Shown here piece by piece: positions 15,810-24,126 of a DNA stretch of 47,511 nt. Numbering within the stretch: position 1 is the first letter of the stretch; each line of letters starts with the position of its first letter. The position numbers were made by a program, and so were the translations under genes. The DNA is from an uncultured Oscillospiraceae bacterium. Its GTDB lineage: Bacteria > Bacillota > Clostridia > Oscillospirales > Oscillospiraceae. Under the pieces are notes generated by a model. That model was not told the origin of the DNA, searched no databases, and was given only the letters and a program-made list of their open reading frames with translations. The stretch spans positions 1 through 47,511 of the forward strand of contig CAKTKT010000008.1 of NCBI GenBank assembly GCA_934572325.1, read 5' to 3'.

Positions 15810-16436
15810 TTAATAGAGTTTTACTTTAATCTTTGCAAAAAAGTTTAAAAACATTTCAAAGAGAATGCCACACAAAAGCAGAGACATGATTGTTCCTATG
15901 CCGCAAACTCCGCCCAGAATAATTCCGAGAATAAAAACTATTGCATAAAAAATATACATGGCAAACTTCACGGAAATACCGAAGCTTTCGTGCATTGTTA
16001 AAATAATTCCGTCAAAGGAAGATGTCCCCAAATCAGCGTTTATATAAATTCCTAGGGACATGGAGTTAAGTATCACTGAAGCAAGGCACACAGGAAAGCG
16101 AAGAAGAATATTTGGCTCAGATGGCAAAAGGATATAGAAATAGTTCTGAGAAAGAGTTATAAAGCTTCCAGTGGTCAGCGCGCTTGCAACTGTAGCTATT
16201 CCAAGTTTTTTCCGGTTGATGATAATGAGCAAAACAAGAAGTGAAATATTCACTATATTTGAAGCTGAGCCGTGACTGATGTGTAAAGCACTGTGAAGCC
16301 CATCGACCAATACAGAGGTAGGGTCTGATCCAAGATTTGCCCAGAATAGCCCCGAAATTGAAAAGCCCATAAGCGCAATACCCAAAAACATCACCAGCAA
16401 GCGCACAGCAAAAGCAAGATACTTATTTTTTATCAT
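15810..16436 (-). CDS. YczE/YyaS/YitT-type integral membrane protein
   Basis: A 208-aa, five- or six-helix membrane protein. The pattern LGSDPTSVLVDGLHSAL and LGTSSFDGIIL (two repeats of a loop following a helix), together with GSASNIVNISLLVLLIIINRKKLGIATVASALTTG, is typical of the YczE/YitT-like family, whose function is not established. Here it is sandwiched between two uridine phosphorylases, which suggests transport of a nucleoside, base or pentose product. The start at 16436 (ATG) overlaps the upstream phosphorylase by 14 bases, so translation is coupled; 16469 is a possible longer start. Confidence 0.75.
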   Translation of the reverse strand: MIKNKYLAFAVRLLVMFLGIALMGFSISGLFWANLGSDPTSVLVDGLHSALHISHGSASNIVNISLLVLLIIINRKKLGIATVASALTTGSFITLSQNYFYILLPSEPNILLRFPVCLASVILNSMSLGIYINADLGTSSFDGIILTMHESFGISVKFAMYIFYAIVFILGIILGGVCGIGTIMSLLLCGILFEMFLNFFAKIKVKLY

Positions 16437-17181
16437 CTCTAATAATCTTTCGCAAAGCCTCAATCGCAATTCTTATTGCTCTGTCAGTATCGTTGCAGTG
16501 TCCTTCATCAATGCCCGCCTTTTTAAGCTCTGGATTTACGCCAACAAGAAGTATCGCGCCGGCTCGGATGCCGAGAACAGCGGAAACGATGAAAAGTGCC
16601 GCTGATTCCATTTCGCTTGTAAGTGTGCCGCCAATAAGCCATGCGTTCCATTTATTGCACAACTCATAAGAAACCGGCATTCTTTTCGGCGCATGCTGAC
16701 CATAGAAAGAATCCTTACATTCAACGACGCCGACATGATACGGAATTCCAGACTCCTCTGCTGCGTGAGCAAGAGCAGAGGTTACCTGAAAACTGGCCGT
16801 GGCAGGGAACTCAATAGGCATATATTCTTTTGTCGTGCCTTCCATCCGGATAGCAGACTGCGCTATAACCACGTCCCCGACATGAACATTCTTACTCATT
16901 CCACCGGAGGTACCCACGCGAATTATTGTATCGACACCTATGGCGTGCAGCTCTTCGATGGCAATAGCAGCAGACGGACCTCCGATTCCGGAGGAAGTAA
17001 CTGCGATAAGCTCTCCGTCAAGAGTACCGACCCATGTGGTGAATTCTCGGTTTTGAGCGATTTTAAGCGGGTTTTCAAGATAGCGGGCAATTTTTTCGCA
17101 GCGCTCAGGATCTCCGGGCATAATGGCGTAGCGACCGACCTGACTCTTACCGCATGCAATGTGGTACTGCTTCTTCTCCAT
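16423..17181 (-). CDS. udp: Uridine phosphorylase-type nucleoside phosphorylase (paralogue 2)
   Basis: A 252-aa NP-I family enzyme close in length to E. coli Udp. The phosphate loop YAIMPGDPERCEKIARYL (about 18-35), SSGIGGPSAAIAIEELHAIG, IRVGTSGGM and SEMESAALFIV are present, and the full C-terminal flap (VGVNPELKKAGIDEGHCNDTD) is kept. The predicted reaction is uridine + phosphate to uracil + ribose-1-phosphate. AAGGAA lies upstream of the ATG. It is 44 bases downstream of the phospholipase-like gene and overlaps the membrane-protein gene, in the same operon. It is clearly paralogous to the copy at 15048, from an old duplication. Confidence 0.92.
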   Translation of the reverse strand: MEKKQYHIACGKSQVGRYAIMPGDPERCEKIARYLENPLKIAQNREFTTWVGTLDGELIAVTSSGIGGPSAAIAIEELHAIGVDTIIRVGTSGGMSKNVHVGDVVIAQSAIRMEGTTKEYMPIEFPATASFQVTSALAHAAEESGIPYHVGVVECKDSFYGQHAPKRMPVSYELCNKWNAWLIGGTLTSEMESAALFIVSAVLGIRAGAILLVGVNPELKKAGIDEGHCNDTDRAIRIAIEALRKIIRDDKK

Positions 17182-17225
17182 ACTCGTTATTCCTTCCTAT
17201 AAATTTATGTAGACCTAATGATCTT

Positions 17226-18182
17226 TCAGTCAGTAGTCAGACCAAAAACCTGAGGATTGCCGTCGTCAAAGGTCGGCATTTCTGGATAGAAATTCATTTT
17301 CAGCTGCTGAGACTTAGAACCGCTGCTCTCAACGATAAGATTTACAGCCACGTCCACGGCAGCGTCAAAAATTTCTGGGACAGATGTGTGTTGCGGCTTA
17401 CCCTTAAGACGAAAGTTATACCAAAGCAATTTATTTTCGTTAAGCACATCGTACTTGATCCTCTTGGGTCTGCAGTTAGCGCAGAAAGAATTCTTCTCAT
17501 GATGACTGAATTCAAGAAATTTTGCATAAAAATAGCTTTTGATATACAAGGGGTCAAACATGAATACTTCTCGGTTAAAGTCATTTTCTATGCATTTATA
17601 TATATCTTCGACGCTAAAGTGACCTCCATAGATTTTTTCAAGCACACAACACTGCACCTTGGCAATGGCGTCAAGCTGACGGTGGTCAGACTTGAGTGCG
17701 GGATTCATTTTATAGCATCGGATATTTCCTCCTATATACTTGTTGAACATTGCAGTGTCCATATCGGTTTCTATTTTCATGTGAATTCCGTATGGAAGTG
17801 AGGATTCATAGTTGGGGCGCCACTTTTCCTGCATATAGTAGACATATGGATGCAAGGACATATCCAATGCATAGTGGCAGAAAAATCCGTAAATGTAGGC
17901 TTTTTCCGCATCAGTGGCATCAGAAGAGCCTATAATATCCACAAGCGCGGACAGCAACTCATTCGTTTTCGTTTTGTGCATGAGCGCCCCATAGTCGCCC
18001 AGATTGCTTACTCTTTTTTTGTCAAAGGCATCGCGGAAAAAGAGAATGTCCGGTCCCTGCGCCCCCCAGCAGAAAGCAACTTGATTTGATTTTATGATAG
18101 CAGCGGACGATGACTCACCTATCTTTTCCAGCTTTGAAAGAACGTTTTGACCGAATATGATGTGAGTTACATAAGATGGCAT
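17226..18182 (-). CDS. Zinc-dependent phospholipase C-like protein
   Basis: A 318-aa protein of the zinc-dependent phospholipase C / alpha-toxin-like helical fold. The N-terminus MPSYVTHIIFGQNVL places a His near residue 7. Further His/Asp ligands typical of the family occur in GAQGPDILFFRD (about 38-49), YGFFCHYALDMSLHPYVYY (about 97-115; the HxxxD pattern) and HMKIETDMD (about 132-140). No signal peptide is seen, so it may act inside the cell or on a phospho-substrate other than membrane lipid. The ATG at 18182 with AAAGGAAG is preferred to the longer frame at 18278. It is the first gene of the minus-strand nucleoside operon. Confidence 0.78.
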   Translation of the reverse strand: MPSYVTHIIFGQNVLSKLEKIGESSSAAIIKSNQVAFCWGAQGPDILFFRDAFDKKRVSNLGDYGALMHKTKTNELLSALVDIIGSSDATDAEKAYIYGFFCHYALDMSLHPYVYYMQEKWRPNYESSLPYGIHMKIETDMDTAMFNKYIGGNIRCYKMNPALKSDHRQLDAIAKVQCCVLEKIYGGHFSVEDIYKCIENDFNREVFMFDPLYIKSYFYAKFLEFSHHEKNSFCANCRPKRIKYDVLNENKLLWYNFRLKGKPQHTSVPEIFDAAVDVAVNLIVESSGSKSQQLKMNFYPEMPTFDDGNPQVFGLTTD

Positions 18183-18677
18183 ATAAACACTTCCTTTAAA
18201 AATTTTCATAAACTTTTTATAAATTTTATAAACTAAATATACAGAAATACAACAAAGCAAAGCCAAAATTCTATTCACAAATAGTGAATATACTTACAAA
18301 CTGCAAAATTTTAAAAGCGGGAATCAAATCCATATACTGTATTTTTGCTCTGAGAGACACATAGTTTAACATGCTTATGCAGATAAAATCAACAGAAAAA
18401 TTTCTAAAAAACATATCTTGTTCAGAACTGACAAAAGACTGGCACGAAAACTGTTTATATTTCACTAAAATCCTCTTTCAGTGCAAAAACGTATTGACTT
18501 CGCAAATTCTTGTGGTATCATGAAAAGCCTAAGTTGAACAGCCACCTAGCGGGCAAAGTAATAAAAAATCAGCAGAAACGCATATATATTCCTGCATTTG
18601 GCGTTTTATGCACATTCTTCTTTTGCTTCGGAACTTGTTTTATTACTCGAAATATCAACTCGCTTGGAGGAATCAAC
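18183..18677. promoter_or_regulatory. Divergent control region of the two nucleoside operons
   Basis: A 495-base AT-rich gap between divergent operons, with no convincing gene. Visible elements: an operator-like inverted repeat TATTCAC-AAATA-GTGAATA (18272-18290) near the minus-strand operon, and a plus-strand promoter TTGACT (18494-18499), 16 nt, TATCAT (18516-18521). The plus transcript would have a leader of about 150 nt before 18678. I could not match the leader to a known riboswitch. No regulator gene lies in the island. Confidence 0.55.
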
Positions 18678-19745
18678 TTGGCTAACATCGTTATTCGTAA
18701 TCTTACGAAGAAGTATGACTCGACGACTGTCATTGAGAATTTGAATATCACGCTGGAGGATGGGCAGTTCACGGTATTGGTGGGTCCTTCCGGCTGCGGT
18801 AAGACTACCCTGCTGAGGATGATAGCAGGTATTGAAAATGTCACTGAAGGCAAAATTTTCATTGACGGACAGGAAATCACCACTATGCCCGCCGGAAAGC
18901 GCGGTATAGCTATGGTGTTCCAAAACTATGCCCTTTACCCAACCATGACAGTAAGGGAGAACATAGAATTTGGTTTAAAAAACATAAAGATTCCCAAGAA
19001 TGAACGCGATAGCCTTATTTCTGAAGTCAGTGAAATTGTCGGCTTGAGCGAGTTCTTGGGGCGCAAGCCAGCGCAACTTTCAGGTGGACAACGCCAGAGA
19101 GTTGCGCTTGCGCGTGCAATGGTCAAAAAACCCAAGATATTTCTTATGGACGAGCCGCTCAGCAATTTGGATGCAAAGCTTAGGGCACAGATGCGTGTTG
19201 AACTTAAGGAGCTCCACAAGCGGCTTGGAAGCACTTTTGTGTATGTGACACACGATCAAATTGAGGCTATGAGCATGGCTGACGATATCGTCCTTCTGGA
19301 AAACGGGAAGGTCAGACAGGCGGGCTCGCCTGAGGTCATGTATTCAGATCCGCGGCACATTTTCACTGCAAAGTTCATCGGCACACCACCCATGAACATT
19401 GTAGTAACAGATGCCGATGGACTCAATCTCGGATGCCGTCCTGAGCATATCAAGCTTAGCAATGAAAAGACCGATGATTTTATTTCAACTCCATGCTGTA
19501 TTATCACGAGAGAAATGCTTGGCTGCGAGACAGATTATCAGGTTGAGACCCCTGTTGGGAAATTCATGGTAAAGCTCAACACCTCAGAAACATCCAGCTT
19601 GAACTCCACTGAGCTTTACATGAATATAGCTGAAAAAAATCTGTTTATGTTTGCAAAGGAAGGGCATCGAATAGAGCCGTACTTCAATAACTACGGAGAA
19701 TACCTTGCCAAAGCCGAGAATTATGTGCGCACCAAGCTGGGATAA
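18678..19745 (+). CDS. ABC transporter ATP-binding protein, CUT1 sugar-type (MsmK/UgpC-like)
   Basis: A 355-aa ATPase of an importer. Walker A GPSGCGKTT (residues about 36-44), Q-loop FQNYALYPTMTV, signature LSGGQRQRVALARA, Walker B KIFLMDEPLSNLDAKLR and the switch His in VYVTHDQIEAMSMAD are all intact. The C-terminal 110 residues are the TOBE/regulatory domain typical of MalK/UgpC/MsmK. I place the start at TTG 18678 because GGAGG lies exactly 7 nt upstream (18666-18670) and the N-terminus ANIVIRNLTKKYDS matches the family; the longer frame has no ribosome site. It is the first gene of the importer operon. Confidence 0.93.
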   Translation: MANIVIRNLTKKYDSTTVIENLNITLEDGQFTVLVGPSGCGKTTLLRMIAGIENVTEGKIFIDGQEITTMPAGKRGIAMVFQNYALYPTMTVRENIEFGLKNIKIPKNERDSLISEVSEIVGLSEFLGRKPAQLSGGQRQRVALARAMVKKPKIFLMDEPLSNLDAKLRAQMRVELKELHKRLGSTFVYVTHDQIEAMSMADDIVLLENGKVRQAGSPEVMYSDPRHIFTAKFIGTPPMNIVVTDADGLNLGCRPEHIKLSNEKTDDFISTPCCIITREMLGCETDYQVETPVGKFMVKLNTSETSSLNSTELYMNIAEKNLFMFAKEGHRIEPYFNNYGEYLAKAENYVRTKLG

Positions 19746-19811
19746 AAGATACCGTGCCCTAATGAGTTTTAGTTTTTCACTTATCTCGTTTCGTGAAACA
19801 GAGGTGTTTAT

Positions 19812-20735
19812 ATGAAAAGGATGCGCCCCGCATCATCCGTTGTAACGGCAAAGGAAAAAAGAGCAGAAATACGAAAAAGATTTAAGCCATATGTTCTTGT
19901 TGCTCCGGCGATAATAGCTATTTTGATATTTATCGTTTACCCGATAATCTGTCAAATCATTCTAAGCTTCACAGACTGGAATCTTATTCGTCAAAAAAAC
20001 AACTTCATAGGTTTTTCAAACTACAAGGATCTGTTCACGTCCTCAGACTTCTACGAGGTATTATGGAACACAATTGTATATACAGGTTTCGTTGTGGTTT
20101 TTACTTTGGGTCTGGCGCTGTTGTTTGCATTTGTTCTCATGCAGGACAGCCGTATAAACCGCTGGGTTCAGTCTGCTATCTTCATTCCCCACATAACCGC
20201 GCTGATATCCGTTTCAATGGTGTTCATGTGGCTAATGGATCCTCAGATAGGTGTGTTCAACTACATTTTAAGGCTGTTTGGCTTGCCGGGACTCAAGTGG
20301 CTGGAAAGTAGCTCCACCTCGATGATGTCCGTAATAATCGTCGCGGTCTGGAAAAGTGTGGGTTACTACACACTGGTAATCTTAGGGGCTCTAAAGGGCG
20401 TGTCAAAGGAAATCTATGAGGCCGCAGAGCTTGACAGCGCATCCAAGGCAAAGACGTTCTTTAGAATAACAATCCCGATGATATCTCCAACGCTGTTCTT
20501 CCTGCTAGTTGTAATTACAATTACTTCATTTAATGTCTTTGATATCATCAACGTTATGACAGCCGGCGGACCTATAAACAGCACAAATGTTCTTGTGTAT
20601 TATATTCACACTTTCGCATTTACACATATGAAGATCGGCTATGCTTCCGCAGCAAGCACTGTGCTTCTATTTATTGTCGTTCTGCTCACCTTGCTGTACT
20701 TCAAACTTCTGGCCAAAAAGGTTTACTATAAGTAG
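19812..20735 (+). CDS. ABC importer permease, MalF/UgpA type
   Basis: A 307-aa inner-membrane permease with six predicted helices. It starts with a basic cytoplasmic tail, then LVAPAIIAILIFIVYPIICQIILSF as helix 1. The EAA loop that docks on the ATPase is EIYEAAELDSASKAKTFFRITIP (about residues 200-222). CUT1 permeases usually carry di- or oligosaccharides or glycerol-phosphate; the nucleoside context makes a glycosylated base or nucleoside a candidate. GAGGTG precedes the ATG. The second permease begins 12 bases after its stop. Confidence 0.92.
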   Translation: MKRMRPASSVVTAKEKRAEIRKRFKPYVLVAPAIIAILIFIVYPIICQIILSFTDWNLIRQKNNFIGFSNYKDLFTSSDFYEVLWNTIVYTGFVVVFTLGLALLFAFVLMQDSRINRWVQSAIFIPHITALISVSMVFMWLMDPQIGVFNYILRLFGLPGLKWLESSSTSMMSVIIVAVWKSVGYYTLVILGALKGVSKEIYEAAELDSASKAKTFFRITIPMISPTLFFLLVVITITSFNVFDIINVMTAGGPINSTNVLVYYIHTFAFTHMKIGYASAASTVLLFIVVLLTLLYFKLLAKKVYYK

Positions 20736-20746
20736 GAGAGAAAATC

Positions 20747-21565
20747 ATGAAAGTATTAAAGGCAACATTTGGTGCAATTATTAAAATAATACTAATTATT
20801 TCTTTCCTGTTCCCTTTTCTATGGCTATTTATGACCGCCTTTAAAAGTTATGAAGAATCGATAATTTATCCTCCAACGCTTTTCCCGTCAGCGATACATC
20901 TGGAGAACTTCAAGGCAGTTTTTCTCTCCGGACCTTTTTTTCGCTATACACTAAATAGTATTCTCGTGGTGCTAGTGACCATGTCGATACAGTTCTTGAT
21001 CATGGTTCCGGCAGCCTATGTCTTTGCAAGGTATAAGTTTAAGGGAAGAAGTTTGCTGTTTGCACTGGTTATGGTCGCTTTCATGGTTCCTAACCAGGTA
21101 ACATTTGTTCCGGTGTATCTTCTAATGGCTAAAGCGCATCTGCTGAATTCGCTATGGCCGCAAATCCTGCCATTTGCCGCCAATGCTTTCGGAATATTCA
21201 TGCTGAGGCAGAATTTTATGCAGATAAGCGATGAAATCATCGAAGCAGCCTTGCTTGATAATGCCAGTGAATTTCATTTGGTAACAAAGATTATGCTTCC
21301 GATGGCTAAGCCCACGCTTATAACTATCGGTCTGTTCAGCTTCATTAACAACTGGAACTCTTACTTCTGGCCGCTGGTTATGACTGATGCCAAGGAACTT
21401 AGGCCTTTGACTGTTGGTCTTGCAATGCTCAAGGTCAGTGAAGGAACGTTGAACTGGCCGGTGGTTATGGCTGGTAATGTGTTCTTGCTCCTGCCAATTT
21501 ATGTTGCATATATTTTTGCAAAGAACAGAATGATGGATTCAATAGGTTATTCAGGCATTAAATAA
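20747..21565 (+). CDS. ABC importer permease, MalG/UgpE type
   Basis: This 272-aa protein is the second half of the transmembrane dimer. Six hydrophobic helices; the EAA motif reads EIIEAALLDNASEFHLVTKIMLP (about residues 164-186), with the conserved AA..DNAS followed by hydrophobic residues. The typical MalG opening (FLFPFLWLFMTAFKSYEES) is present. It lies in series with the ATPase, the other permease and the binding protein, so the importer is complete. AGGAGAG lies before the ATG. Confidence 0.92.
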   Translation: MKVLKATFGAIIKIILIISFLFPFLWLFMTAFKSYEESIIYPPTLFPSAIHLENFKAVFLSGPFFRYTLNSILVVLVTMSIQFLIMVPAAYVFARYKFKGRSLLFALVMVAFMVPNQVTFVPVYLLMAKAHLLNSLWPQILPFAANAFGIFMLRQNFMQISDEIIEAALLDNASEFHLVTKIMLPMAKPTLITIGLFSFINNWNSYFWPLVMTDAKELRPLTVGLAMLKVSEGTLNWPVVMAGNVFLLLPIYVAYIFAKNRMMDSIGYSGIK

Positions 21566-21606
21566 TGAAGTTACAGCAAAAGCTGTTAATAAAAGGAGGA
21601 AATATC

Positions 21607-22926
21607 ATGAAAAAAATCTTAGTATCAGTTCTTGCGCTGACCATTTTGATGGCAGCCTGTCTTAGCGGATGCGGATTAGCTAAGGCAGAAAACCCGACTC
21701 CCGCGGCGGAAGCCGGAACTGCTGATTCAACGGAAAAAACTGAGATTAACTATTGGTTCTGCATAGGTTCTGCGCTTGAGGCAGTAGTACAGGGGCAGAT
21801 CGATGACTTCAATGCAAGCCAAGACAGAATTCATGTCACTGGTACATTCCAAGGCTACTACGGTGACGCAAGTGCAAAGATCCAGCAGGCACTCGTAGCC
21901 GGCACTCAGCCGGAAATCGTTATGCTTGAAAGAGCAACTGTTCCACAGTACAACGCGGTTGGTGCACTTGAAGATCTGACTCCTTATATGGAGCGCGACA
22001 ACTTTGACATCAATGATTTCAATCAGGGGCTTATGAATTTCTCCGTTTATGACGGCAAGATAGTTTCTCTCCCCCTCAACCGCAGCACGCCCATCATGTT
22101 TTATAACAAGGATGCATTTGCCGTGGCTGGACTTGACCCCGAAGCTCCTCCCGCTACATGGGATGAAATGCTCGAAATGGCTGCAAAACTCACCATCAAA
22201 GAGGGCGGTACCGTTAAGCAGTACGGAATTGAGTTCCCCGTTGACACCTTTGTTTTCCAGTCGCTCATACCTCAGGCAGGTGGTACTATGCTCAATGAGA
22301 ATCTCACGGATATTGGCTTCAACAATGAAAGCGGTCTTGCTGCATTTGAATATCTCATGGCTCTCAGAGACACTGGCGTCATGAAGATCCCCCCCGCACA
22401 GGATAGCTATACCGTTACTAAGCAGGACTTCTACAACGGTGTTACTGCAATGATGATTGAATCCACCGCAGCCTTAAGAGACTCTATCAACGCAACGGAA
22501 GGCAAGTTTGAACTCGGCACAGCATTCCTACCCGGCAAAGACACCTACGCTGTCCAGACCGGCGGTGGCAACATTGCCGTGCTCGCTGCCTGCAATCAGG
22601 AAAAGAAAGACGCTGCTTGGGAGTTCATCAAGTTTATGTACTCCGAGGAGTCCGGCTCCAAGTTTGTTGTTGACACCGGATACATCCCCGTGACCAACAC
22701 TATCATGAACAGCAAAGCCGTTCAAGAGGTCTGGGCAATGTATCCCCAGTATAAGGTTGCCTACGATCAGCTCCAGTATGTTGTTGAGCCAGGTCAGCAT
22801 GAAAACTGGTCTCAGATTAACACCGTTATAAACAACGATATCCAGGCAGTCCTGTTTGAGAACAAGCTCACACCTCAGGAAGCGCTTGATGACATCAGTG
22901 CTCAGACAGTAAAAATTCTCAAGTAA
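21607..22926 (+). CDS. ABC importer substrate-binding lipoprotein (family 1)
   Basis: A 439-aa extracellular solute-binding protein of the UgpB/MalE-like family. The N-terminus is a lipoprotein signal (MKKILVSVLALTILMAACLSGCG; lipidated Cys near residue 22), followed by a flexible PTPAAEAGTADS linker. The mature domain carries the family pattern GTQPEIVMLERATVPQYNAVGALEDLTPYMERD and LPLNRSTPIMFYNKDAF. The start at 21607 is fixed by AGGAGG and the signal peptide. The ligand is unknown. A hairpin after the gene (22942-22975) should reduce expression of the downstream hydrolase relative to this protein. Confidence 0.92.
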   Translation: MKKILVSVLALTILMAACLSGCGLAKAENPTPAAEAGTADSTEKTEINYWFCIGSALEAVVQGQIDDFNASQDRIHVTGTFQGYYGDASAKIQQALVAGTQPEIVMLERATVPQYNAVGALEDLTPYMERDNFDINDFNQGLMNFSVYDGKIVSLPLNRSTPIMFYNKDAFAVAGLDPEAPPATWDEMLEMAAKLTIKEGGTVKQYGIEFPVDTFVFQSLIPQAGGTMLNENLTDIGFNNESGLAAFEYLMALRDTGVMKIPPAQDSYTVTKQDFYNGVTAMMIESTAALRDSINATEGKFELGTAFLPGKDTYAVQTGGGNIAVLAACNQEKKDAAWEFIKFMYSEESGSKFVVDTGYIPVTNTIMNSKAVQEVWAMYPQYKVAYDQLQYVVEPGQHENWSQINTVINNDIQAVLFENKLTPQEALDDISAQTVKILK

Positions 22927-22941
22927 AACATAAGTAAAATG

Positions 22942-22976
22942 AAAACGGCGGAGACCGTATGGACTCCGTCGTTTTT
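22942..22976 (+). terminator. Terminator/attenuator between binding protein and PHP gene
   Basis: A 12-bp stem AAAACGGCGGAG (22942-22953) / CTCCGTCGTTTT (22964-22975) with one G-T wobble and a 10-nt loop, ending in a T run. It is probably partial, setting high binding-protein levels over downstream genes. Confidence 0.75.
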
Positions 22977-22994
22977 GCATAAGGTGGTAATATC

Positions 22995-24011
22995 ATGATA
23001 ATTTTATGCGTAATAGCAGTGGCAATATTGCTGACTAATTTGGGCATATATTTCTACACGAAGATAAGCTGCCGGAAAAAGAGTAAAGAGCATCCGCAGT
23101 TTTATATTCCTGAAAATCTGTATATCGGAGATTTGCATTGCCACTCAATATACAGTGGGGACGGCGTTTTTTCGGTTAAGCAGATAATCAACTATGCCAA
23201 AGGAGCCGGACTCGATTTTCTTGCCATAACCGATCATAATGAAAACAAGTCCATGAATGATGACCCAAAGGATGCCGAGGTTACGATGCTTCAAGGCTCC
23301 GAATGTTCACTTGACGAAAGCTGCGGGCACTTTAATGTTCTCGGAATTGAGGATATAGAGCTCGCGCCGGATATGCTGGAGAAAGACGAAATAATAGCCT
23401 ACATGAACAGAATGAAAGCAAAGGGAGCCAGAATTCAAATAAACCATCCTTTTGCCAACACTCTGGGGTGGTCAGTTGGTTGGGATGTTCCCTATGACTA
23501 TATTGAGGTGTGGAACAGAAGTTATAATGAGACCAATCAGCAGGCTGTGGATTTTTGGAACGAGCTCCTTTGTCAAGGCAGACGCATCACCGCCACTGGT
23601 GGAACCGATGCTCATTACGAAAAGTCCGAAAGATATCCTTTGAACGGAGTTTATGCAAAAGAGTGTACATCTGATGATATATTGGCAGCATTAGACCGTG
23701 GTCATTCATTCGTTACCGAGTGCGCCTACGGACCGTGGATACAGCTAAAATCCGGCGAGTCAATAATGGGCGACGAAATTTCAGCCGATGAAACCACTGA
23801 GCTTGAAATTTTTGTTGAGCATATCGAATTAGGGTATACTGTGAGCCTTTTGTCTGATAAGGGTGAACTGTTTAAGGAAACGACCGACGAAAAATCTTAT
23901 TATAAGAAGATAACAGGGCTAACGGGTACAAGGTTTTTCCGCGTAGAGGTAAGGAGAGCCAACGGAGTTATGGCGGCATTATCTAATCCCATCTACGTTA
24001 TGACCTGCTAA
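22995..24011 (+). CDS. PHP-domain metal-dependent hydrolase, membrane-anchored
   Basis: A 338-aa protein with an N-terminal helix (MIILCVIAVAILLTNLGIYF) that should anchor it, then a PHP domain. Metal ligands are visible in LHCHSIYSGDG (about residues 52-62), FLAITDHNENKS (about 76-87), GSECSL (about 103), INHPFA (about 154) and GGTDAHYEKS (about 203-212). The last 90 residues form a beta-sandwich like those in CehA/McbA-type hydrolases. The family cleaves phosphoesters or carbamates. Its place between the importer and a nucleoside phosphorylase suggests a phosphorylated or esterified nucleoside as substrate (inference); the sequence does not decide on which side of the membrane it works. Confidence 0.82.
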   Translation: MIILCVIAVAILLTNLGIYFYTKISCRKKSKEHPQFYIPENLYIGDLHCHSIYSGDGVFSVKQIINYAKGAGLDFLAITDHNENKSMNDDPKDAEVTMLQGSECSLDESCGHFNVLGIEDIELAPDMLEKDEIIAYMNRMKAKGARIQINHPFANTLGWSVGWDVPYDYIEVWNRSYNETNQQAVDFWNELLCQGRRITATGGTDAHYEKSERYPLNGVYAKECTSDDILAALDRGHSFVTECAYGPWIQLKSGESIMGDEISADETTELEIFVEHIELGYTVSLLSDKGELFKETTDEKSYYKKITGLTGTRFFRVEVRRANGVMAALSNPIYVMTC

Positions 24012-24126
24012 AAATCAAAAGTCTTCAATTATATAATATAATAGAATATAATAGTAGGGAACGAAGAAAAATAATGTTGAACTAAGCTATGCATACCTGC
24101 TAAGCGAGCAAGAAGTGGAGATTACT

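Noticed and set aside
18540..18677. preQ1 riboswitch (AATAAAAAATC near 18560)
   Set aside because: The A-rich tail is present, but the required stem and loop C residues do not fit.
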